Source: Phyto melanocephala
Lineage: Eukaryota > Arthropoda > Insecta > Diptera > Rhinophoridae
Direction of reading: 5' to 3'
Assembly: GCA_941918925.1 (NCBI GenBank)
Contig: OW799236.1
Location: forward strand, 81,990,213 to 82,054,212
DNA: 64,000 nucleotides
The position numbers and the translations under genes are program-made. The notes beneath the pieces are model-generated. The model saw only the letters and a list, made by a program, of their open reading frames with translations, made no database searches and had not been told where the DNA came from. This document shows positions 36,447 to 44,849 of the stretch, piece by piece. Each line of letters starts with the position of its first letter. Position 1 is the stretch's first letter.

Positions 36447-37520
36447 TAGCTATAGACTCTGAAACTGTAAAACCGATCGGGCTCAAACTTTGGTAAGTTG
36501 TTGTACACATACCGGGGAGTGTTTATGGATGAAAAAAAGTGGGCGGGGCCACGCCCATAAAAAATTACTTATCAGTTTTAGCTACTTGCACTTGACCGAT
36601 TTTTCTGAAACTTTGCACACATATCGAGCTCTGATGACTAAATAATTTCGTGATAAAAAAAGTGGGCGGGGCCACGCCCATAAAAATTTTTTAATTTTGA
36701 GGTACTTGCAACGGACGGATTTTACTGAAACTTTGCACACATATTGGGCTGTCATGACTTTATAATTTCGTGATTAGAAAAGTGGGCAGGGCCACGCCCA
36801 TAAAAAAAAAGTTATAAGTTTGAGGTACTTGCACTGGACCGATTTTTCTAAAACTTTGCACACACACTAAGCTGTCATGACTTTATAATTTCGTGATTAG
36901 AAAAGTGGGCAGTGCCACGCCCATAAAAAAAAGTTATCATTTTGAGGTATTTGCACTCGACCGATTTTTCTGAAACTTTGAACACATATTGAGCTGTCAT
37001 GACTTTATAATTTCGTGATAAAAAAAGTGGGCGGGGCCACGCCCATAAAAAATTAGTTATCAGATTTAGCTACTTGCACTGGACCGAATTTTCTGAAACT
37101 TTGCAAACATACTGAGCTGTCATGACTTTACACTTTCGTCATTGGAAAAGTGGGCAGTGTCACGCCCATTAAAAAAAAGGTATCATTTTGAGGTACTTTC
37201 ACTGGACCGATTTTTTTGAAACTTTGCACACATATTGAGTTGTCATGACTATACAGTTTCGTATTTAGAAAAGTGGGCAGTGCCACGCCCATTAAAAAAA
37301 GGTATCATTTTGAGGTACTTACACTGGACCGATTTTTCTGAAACTTTGCACACTTATTGAGCTGTCATGACTATACAGTTTCTTAATTAGAACAGTGGGC
37401 AGTGCCACCCTCATAAAGAAAAAGTTATAGTTTTTAGCCTTGCACTTGATATTCGATAAAAATTTAGAATGCGATTAAAATTCATGAAGGGGCGTAGCAA
37501 CGCGCGCCGGGATTGGCTAG
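36396..37520 (+). mobile_element. Non-autonomous Helitron, complete (5'-TC ... CTAG-3')
   Basis: The element begins TCTATATATATAAAAGTGAA, the usual start of insect Helitrons, with a (TG)13 run just inside at 36,421-36,446. It ends GCGCGCCGGGATTGGCTAG. The host base before it is A and after it T, the A|T target expected, and there is no target duplication. A GC-rich palindromic stretch precedes the CTAG terminus. It is 1,125 bp, far too short for a Rep/helicase, and is filled by tandem repeats. Terminal features are read directly; Helitron identity follows from known family hallmarks. Confidence 0.9.
36539..37435 (+). repeat. Helitron-internal tandem array, eight units of 120-123 bp
   Basis: The marker GTGGGC(G/A)G starts at 36,539, 36,662, 36,782, 36,905, 37,027, 37,150, 37,273 and 37,395. 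Each unit carries an imperfect palindrome GTGGGCGGGGCCACGCCCAT and a block ACCGATTTTTCTGAAACTTT with GCACACAT. Later units drift (GGGCAGTGCCACGCC). The last is degraded (CCACCCTCAT). Confidence 0.92.
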
Positions 37521-37911
37521 TTTATAATAAAGTTCACTATGAAACACTATTTTAGATAAACTCAAAATAGTTATCTAGTTCTTCGACTTTTTCTTTTTAT
37601 TTAAATATCAACAAAAATTATTTATTATTTTTAATACAAAAAAGACCTCAAGCTCAAACAAATTTTGTTAATATCTTAACTCAAAATTTTAGAAATTAAA
37701 TTTTTTTATGGCAAAAATAAAATAGTTTAAAAAGATACTAATTTTTTTAACAAAACATTTTGCCTGTCCTTATAAATTTAAAATTGTTAAAAAATTAAAT
37801 TAAAATTAAAAATTAAATTGTTAAAAATTTTTTGCTAGCAAAATTGGGAAAATTTTTTTATTTCAACATAAACTTAAATTTTAAAAATTTTATTTATATT
37901 TATTCTTGTGT

Positions 37912-38019
37912 ATAGTTGACCTGTTGTTTATGTTGTTTTATTATTTCGGCTTGAGGTCATTATATAAATAATAAATAAAATTCAAAAACTTTAATTTTAT
38001 TTATATGCCAAAACTAAAT
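37912..38019. repeat. Diverged copy of the 23-kb hairpin segment
   Basis: GTTGACC, TGTTGTTTAT, TTCGGCTTGAGGTCATTATA and a later TTATATGCCAAAAC appear in the same order as in the hairpin region at 23,020-23,147. The inverted arms are weaker here. It lies immediately left of a pogo/Tigger-like element. Confidence 0.45.
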
Positions 38020-38020
38020 A

Positions 38021-38698
38021 CAGTAGTTTTTCTGTTTAACAAACCTTCGATTCTGCGAATATCGCATTTAACGTACACACAAGTTTGCTCCATTGAGTAC
38101 CTTATATAGCGAACAAAAAATATTTTTTTGTGCTCAATTTAGCGAACAAATAAGATTCATAATTTTAGTTTAAAAAAGCATAATGTGAAATAATTTCTAA
38201 CTAAAAACAAAGTGAGTAGCAAAAAGTACCGCTATTTTAGGTTTTGTTTATGTAGTATTTTTGTTTGATTATGCTGCAATGATCAGTTACGCATATTGTT
38301 TTGTGGTGTAAACATAAAAATGAGTACAAGTAGCTATCTTTCTAAAACAATTTAATTTGTACGTAACAACATTAGCATTAGAGTGGAAATTAATTTCCGA
38401 ATCATCTTTGGAAAATTATCACTTTGATAAGGAGGATGATATTCCTTTAGCAACGTTATTACGCCAAGATGAAGATATGATGGCAATTCAAAATTTAGTT
38501 CGTATGCTGAATTCAATTTTTCCAAATGAAATCTACATTTTTCAGTTTTTTCTTTTATAGGAATATTCAACTTTTTTGTCGACTATTTTCGTAACATTTT
38601 GGTGCTAAAGTCAACAAAACGTCTACATATGTATGTAACACTTTTAAATAATAAACATAAAAAAATTTGGCAATAAAATTATTTAAGATGATTAACTG
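38021..38698 (+). mobile_element. Pogo/Tigger-like element, about 678 bp, internally deleted
   Basis: CAGT at the left and ACTG at the right are bordered by TA (38,019-38,020 and 38,699-38,700). Beyond the first bases the inverted match is weak. The left 150 bp has Tigger-like repeats: TTTAACAAAC, TTTAACGTAC, TATAGCGAAC and TTTAGCGAAC. A transposase C-terminal relic lies inside. The short terminal match makes the exact ends less certain than the family. Confidence 0.55.
38357..38560 (+). pseudogene. Possible pogo/Tigger transposase C-terminal fragment
   Basis: A 67-codon open frame reads 'LALEWKLISESSLENYHFDK', then 'EDDIPLATLLRQDEDMMAIQ'. It is acidic, better than chance frames nearby, and resembles the acidic tail of Tigger/pogo-type transposases, where a 'Y..D.D...LTD.EI' segment is common. 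There is no catalytic triad, no ATG at a sensible place and no DNA-binding domain. Its position inside a CAGT..ACTG element supports the guess, but the sequence alone does not prove it. Confidence 0.4.
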
Positions 38699-38749
38699 TA
38701 GTTTACGTTTACATTTCAAAATAATATTTTAATTTTACGTGGTAAAAAG

Positions 38750-39000
38750 TACCAAAGGTTAAGATTAGAATTACTTAAATGATCTAAGTTCCAACCTAGA
38801 CCTGGTTCCAATGTCGCCATATGGTCCCAAGAGAATAACCTAGTCAGTAGTTCTAACGTCACTTGTTGATTTTTACTGACAAGCACATGTTGAAAGCCTA
38901 AAGTAAAGAACATTGTCTGGGGTACAATTGGTCAGTAGTACTGGTGGCAGAGTCGACAGTATATCAGTACTGTTTCACTATAGACATTTCCTGCGGGGAA
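38750..39000. other. GC-richer unexplained patch
   Basis: Base composition is clearly more balanced than the flanks (for example CCAACCTAGACCTGGTTCCA and GGTGGCAGAGTCGACAG). CAGTAGT/AGTACT motifs occur several times, some in inverted orientation (near 38,845, 38,935 and 38,967). It has no recognisable protein, terminal repeat or RNA structure. It could be a transposon fragment or a host regulatory element. Confidence 0.3.
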
Positions 39001-41059
39001 TGTACGTACATACGTTTGTATTTATAAATGTTTTTATGCATGTTTAAATGGTTTTAAATACAGCAATAATGTAAATGAATGTATGTTTGTTTTATGTATG
39101 TTGGTATATGTGTGTGTTTGTCAATTATTTTATCCATCTATAAATATTAATAATTTCCTGCATTATAACTTATTTGAATTTTCCAACATTCTATTAGATT
39201 TTCATTCACCTTTCAACATGACTTCGAGATAGAAAATTGAATCAGGAAATTTGTCTTTTGTCATGTTATTAAAGCCTACGCATGTTTTATGGCCAGATTT
39301 TTTCCTAAGAAAAAAAAAACAGGCATTTAAGACATGTTTCTTTGCAGAGCCTTTGATGACATGCAAATTTTTCAACAGAAAAACCTAACAAAAAAAAAGC
39401 CTCAAAAAATATAAAAAATTTGCTACAACAAATTATTACACCTTTACAATGGAAAAAAAAACGGATGAAGCAAAAAATAGCAAGCATCTTTTTACCAGTC
39501 AGAAAAGAAAAAGTAAGCAACATATTTTACAAGATTTCACATTTTTTAAGGCATAATTTAAGCCTACGCTTAAATATTAAAGCAACACACTAACTACAAC
39601 AATAAGAAAAATGAAATATTTTCAAGGCAAAAGAAAAAAAAAAACAAAAAAAAAAAGAACGAAAATTAACCATAAACCTTACAACAGCCGAGAAAAATTT
39701 TACTTTTTCATACCTTTAATTTCCATCTTTTAGCAGCTGTTTTAAATAGCCACGCAATTTAATATTAGACATATTTGGTCGTTAGCAAAAAATTAAAAGA
39801 AAATGTTAACAAGCGTCATCAACAGCAAAATAATTTACCTTGTTACAATTGAAAGATATTTTCTTTTATTTTTTTCTCTAGCTCTTAAAAAAAAAATAAT
39901 TTAATGTACATAAATACCTGTGCTGCGTAGCACATCTTAAGAGTTGTTATTATCATTACTTGACATCTAATATCACGCTTTAAGAATTAAATTTAAATAT
40001 GGCAATATCTAGATACAACACACAAACAAACAGTTCACCACTATAATCATCTTGGGGAAACAGGATCTACTACTATTATGCAGTACTAAAAGTTTGCTGT
40101 TTTTTCAGAACCTTTTAAGGAGAGGGGAGTTTTTTTTCGCAACCACGTTTGTTTTAATATTTGCACTCTGTCAGCTAAAAAGCACCTGTGTTTAGTGTGT
40201 TTGCAATGCAAACAACAAACTAATAAAATAGTCGTACCGGTGAAGAGAAGAAGAAAACAAGTAGAAATTTGCACCAAGAGTGGCAAATATGTTGACGCGA
40301 AAATAATAAAATAATAAAAAAAAAACGCTTAGCTTTTATATCATAGAAAATGAAATAAAAAACGCAGAGGCCCATAGATGTGTAATTGCAAAAACAAAAA
40401 TAGGCATACAGAGAAGTGACACTCGAAACATTATGTTGGGAATTACAGTACGAAATTCGATTAGCAAGAAAAGGTTTTTAAGAATCTGTTGTTAAAATAA
40501 AATATTGTAAATTCATAAAAAAAAAGCAATTTATATAGTCAAATAAATTATAAATAATTTAATTCATTTCATAATAAAGTTTAATCTAAAATAATAATTC
40601 AATTTAAAATTTTAAAATTGTTTCTAACCATAAATACTAACAGTCCAATTCATAAAAATTAAAATCTATTTACAATTTTCATAGAAAATCAGTTTAAAAA
40701 ATCTTTATAAACGTTGAGTAATTTTTAAGAATTAGGCAGTAGATATTTTAAATATTAATTTTAAAACAGAACGTAACGTAATTTTCTAAAAAAAACTTAT
40801 TTCCGAAATACGCTGAATTCAGTGGCGGAAAATTCTCCTTAATACAGTAAAAATACCTCTAGATGTTATTAGCATACAGCGTATATTATCTTATGCAGAG
40901 ACAATTTAACTTAAAGAATAGTCTTGCTTTAAGCCAATTTATCCTTCCTCTGTCAATGTGAGAACATTGAGAAAAATAATTGTGCTGGTTGTGGAATATG
41001 ACGGCCACCTTGGCTTGTTTCTTGTCGATATTGAACTTGCAAAATTATCAATCTGATAC
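39001..41059. other. AT-rich non-coding DNA
   Basis: A-rich tracts (39,630-39,660) and short chance frames only. Confidence 0.5.
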
Positions 41060-41171
41060 GATAGCTATATGGAAATGCTTTATGGGTAGTTGGCTTTTAC
41101 GGATAGACGTTTCTATTCGATCGAAATTGGTGTGATACAGGACTGTGTTCTTTTTCCCACACTCTTCTTAA

Positions 41172-41688
41172 CCTCTTAAGACCGCAGGTACACATATGTG
41201 TACCTTTAGTTATGACTCAATTTTTCAAGCAATGCCATCTTGATGTGGCTTTTTTACTTTTGTTGCATTTTATATGATTATAGGCTTTACTAAAAATGAA
41301 TAGCAGGCATCAAAACCAAGTTGCACTCATTATTTTTAAATTTTGATTTAACGTTTAATAAAATTTCTAGTAGGCCATGATCATGAGTAAAAAACATTTA
41401 TATTTGAACTGAACTTGTTGGTTGGATTCACTTGCTTTATAAATTTTTGTATATCTATGTATTTTAAAAAATAACTGTTTTGAAAATTACCATACCGTTA
41501 AGCATTTTGACAGTTGTTAAATATATGTTAGGAGCTGAGGTGCACATATGTGCACCACTTTTTTCCATTACTACTAATAAAAAAAAATAATAAAATAACA
41601 AATAATTGTTATATTTTTATCCTAAAAAGTAAAATAAATATATAAAAACCGAAAAAAATTAATTTGTTCTTATTCAGGTCTTAAGAGG
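41172..41688. mobile_element. PiggyBac-type MITE (TTAA target) with two perfect palindromes
   Basis: The ends CCTCTTAAGACC and GGTCTTAAGAGG are perfect 12-bp inverted repeats, flanked by TTAA at 41,168-41,171 and 41,689-41,692, the diagnostic piggyBac target. Just inside the left end lies the 20-bp perfect palindrome AGGTACACATATGTGTACCT (41,186-41,205). Inside the right half lies the 18-bp palindrome GGTGCACATATGTGCACC (41,539-41,556). It is 517 bp with no transposase. It interrupts the LINE relic exactly within 'PTLF..LMSFDY', so removal restores the frame. Confidence 0.85.
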
Positions 41689-41826
41689 TTAATGTCGTTC
41701 GATTATATAATGTAGAAAACAGATCAAGTTAATGCCTTTGGCATGCAATGGAATATATTGGAACGCTTTAGCCATGCCAAACTCTAGGACTTAGCAGACC
41801 ATTCCTAGCAAGTTAGTCTAAAGTTA

Positions 41827-42238
41827 CGCTTAGGAAACTAACCAGTGTAATTACAGGTCATACGGAGTTGAGAACTCATCTAGCTCGCATGAGATTATCT
41901 GAGGAGACAACATGTAGAGCATGCGAGGAAGAGGATGAGACTTTGGTGCACTACCTCTGTCATTGTCCTGCGTTTGGGCATATTAGGCGCGAAAATTTTA
42001 CAGTGGTTACTATGCCGAACTTAGAATACCTGGGGAACTCGAACTGGAGATCCATAAGGCGTTACATTGAGGGGACTGGGTTCTTGGACTAGTCCGTTAT
42101 TTATGGGAAATTATGTTTTTGGTTTTTGTTTGGGAATTACGTTTTCCATATGGAGCGCACAACATGCCAACTGGGCATAAGTGCATACCTGTCATGGGTT
42201 TGGGCTTTTATACCCCTCCTTTTCAACCTAACCTAACC
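41827..42238 (+). mobile_element. 5'-truncated LINE 3' end with 13-bp target-site duplication
   Basis: Flanked by the perfect direct repeat TAGTCTAAAGTTA at 41,814-41,826 and 42,239-42,251, a typical target-primed reverse transcription product. The insert encodes the C-terminus of ORF2 and a ~145-bp 3' UTR ending in TCAACCTAACCTAACC instead of poly-A. A second, shorter minus-strand copy of the same 3' end lies at 54,034-54,228. It was inserted into the older RT relic. Confidence 0.88.
41842..42092 (+). pseudogene. C-terminus of LINE ORF2 with CCHC-like zinc motif (R1/LOA/I-type)
   Basis: The frame reads 'VITGHTELRTHLARMRLSEE', then 'TTCRACEEEDETLVHYLCHC' and 'PAFGHIRREN', and ends 'RRYIEGTGFLD' at a stop. 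The pattern TGH..LR.HL.RM...CR.C.EE.ET..H.LC.CPA....R is the Cys/His-rich tail found after the RT and RNase H domains of R1/LOA/I-group LINEs. About 80 residues remain of an original of more than 1,000, because the insert is 5' truncated. The frame itself is intact, which suggests a recent insertion. I cannot separate the R1, LOA and I groups from this tail. Confidence 0.8.
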
Positions 42239-42901
42239 TAGTCTAAAGTTAAATTTAATAAAACAAAATAATACTTTTACGTATAAGTACAGCAAATACT
42301 GCGCCTGTTAGCCTAGATGGCGGTATTATAGATTCATTCATACAAAATCTAGCAATCGAACAACTTCCAGCACTTAAAAAAATTTTAGTGAGTTGGTGTA
42401 CAAAATAGTAAAGTGGAAGTGGAAATGCATTGGATATATTATAAGAAAGCCTACCCAAAATTGCCTTAGAATGGAACCTGCAAGGTAAGTGCCGTCCCGT
42501 CCGCTTGCATACCACCTAGACTAAAGCAGTAGAGATGGAATAGGAGGGTAATGAAATGGCATGGGATAAAGTAAAATCACTACAAAATTGAAAAAAGTAC
42601 AAAGAATTTGTTGACGCAATAAGTACGGAAAAAACGTTACTTCAACCGAATCAATTATCGCACTTGTTTTTTTTCGACAGTGCTTTTGACAATGCAATTA
42701 CCTGCTTGTATCTGCTTTTAAAATAAATTTTTTTATATTTCTATAATACTCAAGATTCATACGAACATAATTTAATTAAAATGGTTTTTCTAACTTTAAC
42801 CTCAAAACTGAACATAAAGTCATTTCTATCAAATACAGTTGCATTTAGACCCATATAATTATTCTTATCTCTAGAATAGTTGAGAAAATTTAAATGCGGT
42901 T

Positions 42902-43623
42902 TTTATACCCTTCACACAGTGAAAAAGGGTATATATAGGTTTGTCATTCCGTGTGAAATTTCTACAATTTTCATTTCCGACCCCATAAAGTATATATTTT
43001 CTGAAAGCTTATGAATAGAGGAGTCGATTAAGCCCTGACCGTCTGTCCGTCTGTCCGTCTGTCCGTGTGTATGTTGAAATCAACTTTTTGAAGCCCCCCG
43101 ACATAGGTTGGACCCGGGTAAGGTATTAAAATATCAGAAATATTCGGGAGTAGATCGGTATTGAAAATCAGAAACATCGGTACATAAACAACTGAGATAT
43201 GAGCAAAAACCCACGACCACCTCGATTTTCTTTTCATAAAAACAACATTACAACAACAACATACATACATACAAACGTGTATACTGGTTAGAGAAAACGT
43301 GGCATCGAATCGAATTTTTTTTTTATTTTTTTTTTATTTTTTATTTAATATATTATATATATTTTTATTATTATTTTTTTTTATTTTTTTTTTTTAATTT
43401 TTTTTTTATTTTTTTTTTGTTTTATATATATTATATATGTATATAATATTTTTTTTTTTTAATTTTTTTTTTAAATTTTTTTTTTTTAAATTTTTTTTTT
43501 ATTTTTTATTTTTTTTCTGTTTTTTTTTTAACATACATACGTGAATTTTTTGTTATTGCATGACTACACGTTGTGAAGGGTATATAAGATTCGGCACGGC
43601 CGAATATAGCGCTTTTACTTGTT
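42902..43623 (+). mobile_element. DINE-1-like repeat, copy D
   Basis: Starts TTATACCCTTCACACAGTGA, then ACCCCATAAAGTATATAT and CCGTCTGTCCGTCTGTCCGT. Ends with CGTTGTGAAGGGTATA (inverse of the start), the hairpin ATTCGGCACGGCCGAAT and TTTTACTTGTT. It is the best preserved of the short subtype. It contains an A/T-only tract of about 220 bp (43,311-43,530). A minus-strand open frame over the 5' half is an artefact of the repeat. Confidence 0.85.
43311..43530. repeat. A/T-only low-complexity tract inside DINE-1 copy D
   Basis: Long T runs alternate with short A interruptions, and only isolated G or C bases occur. Equivalent tracts occur at matching positions in copies B (about 11,955) and E (about 48,410). 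Confidence 0.88.
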
Positions 43624-44361
43624 AAAAATTTAATGGTTTTAATAGCTTTACATCTATAAAATTTCTAACTTTAATCTCTTAATTTATTTTTAGAAATTAA
43701 AAATTTGTTTCAAATAAAATACTTTAGAGATTCTAGATAAGAATAAGTCATATAATTTCTACTTAACAAAAGTAAAGTGCTAATAATCGGTTTAAAACAA
43801 TAAAAAAATCAAGAAAAAGAAAAGTTAAAGCAACTTCAAAAATGTAATAATTTTGAAAAAGTTGATATTCTACGGAACAAAAAAAATTCCCTTCAAATAG
43901 ACTTAAATCTTTCTGGGCAGTGGTTTACCAATGCTTTTTATCTGGAGTAGATGAATAATTTAAGCTACCAAGTATAATACGACTACAAGAGCTACCAGAA
44001 CTGAAGTGTATCAAAAAAGTTACCATTTCAATATAATTTAGTTTGGTATCCATAAAATAATTTGTGTAATAAAGTTGTTTAAAACTCAATATAATGTTAT
44101 CGATAACAGGAAATTTAACGGCCATATTCATAATTAATTTTTAAAGCTTTATTGAAGAAAATGTTCATACAAAATTCGTCTTAAAAAATAATAAAATAAT
44201 AAAATTAAAAATTTATTATGAATAAAGAGTAAATCTTTATTTAGAAACTGGTTTTACACTACCTCAGAAGAGATTATTTGCTTAAAAATGCTTTTAAACG
44301 TATTTTATGGACCTGATTCTATATGACCATAAAAATTATAAAAAATGCTTTTTCAAAACCA

Positions 44362-44496
44362 GGGGTCAAATCGTCACATACGAACGCAAGTGTAATTCTA
44401 ATCGAACATTGAAGATTTCTGTGTTTTTGGTATGAAAATTTTATATTTAAAAAAATCTAAAATTAAGATCGCGTTCGTATGTCATAATTTTTATCC
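44362..44496. mobile_element. Foldback MITE, diverged relative of family A
   Basis: GGGGTCAAATCGTCACATAC then GAACGC at the left pair with GCGTTCGTATGTCATAATTT and TTATCC at the right. The architecture and the TTCG(A/T)ATG(C/T) core match the 5,902 element, and GAATTCTAATCGAAC-like internal words recur. No target duplication is resolved. Confidence 0.55.
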
Positions 44497-44540
44497 AGCT
44501 ACGGTTTTATCATTAGTTCTGCTGTTTGATGTACCCTATA

Positions 44541-44847
44541 AAGGCCATGACTGACTATCAGATTTAGTCGTTCGATATGTCAAAAATTGTATGTGCGTTC
44601 AGAATGTGTGGACAAAAAGTGCACATGTGTGACAAATTTTTTGACAAGTGTGTCCAATTTGATAATCTTTTGGAAATTTTCATAAAATAGTAGTTTCTGT
44701 GCGATCAGAGTTGCTTTTTGTAAGCAAGTATGACAGTGTGGCATCCAATCACACATTTTGTTGCGATTTTTTTATGTAGGACAGAAAACTATCAGATTTT
44801 TATTTGACATAATCGCACGACTTTGTAGGATAGTCAGTCATGGCCTT
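44541..44847. mobile_element. MITE with 19-bp perfect inverted ends and TA target
   Basis: AAGGCCATGACTGACTATC at the left and its exact complement at the right enclose 307 bp, bordered by TA at 44,539-44,540 and 44,848-44,849. Inside, AGTCGTTCGATATGTC and (reverse-complemented from the right) AGTCGTGCGATTATGTC extend the inverted similarity to about 45 bp. The TA target suggests Tc1/mariner or a related superfamily. No coding frame is present. Confidence 0.78.
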
Positions 44848-44849
44848 TA

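Larger units (their letters stand above)
41060..42625 (+). pseudogene. LINE reverse transcriptase relic (endonuclease-RT type, WRWIGHTLRKP C-terminus), split by two insertions
   Basis: Four separated pieces fall in the correct order for one reverse transcriptase. Before the TTAA element comes 'GVIQDCVLFPTLF' (consensus GVRQGC.LSPTLF). After it come 'LMSFDYIM', stop, 'KTDQVNAFGMQWNILERF' (..LVIDWVM.KT....GIQW.L). After the second insertion comes 'LLRISTANTAPVSLDGG' (VLRINTANTSPVTLDG). From 42,400 come 'KWKWKCIGYIIRKPTQN' and, shifted, 'EMAWDKVKSLQN' and 'KEFVDA' (WRWIGHTLRKP... W.E.K.LAQ.R..WR.FV.AL). Stops and frameshifts are frequent. The catalytic YADD-type region is decayed. The family is RTE-like by my recollection; the clade should be checked. 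Another relic of the same C-terminus is at 57,030. Confidence 0.72.

Noticed and set aside
42222..42240. Telomeric TTAGG repeat array
   Set aside because: Only about three units. The same tail ends a second LINE copy, so it belongs to the retrotransposon 3' end, and Diptera lack TTAGG telomeres.
43028..43270. 80-codon minus-strand frame
   Set aside because: It lies entirely in the 5' block of a DINE-1-like repeat and translates the (GACGGACA)n run. It is not a gene.
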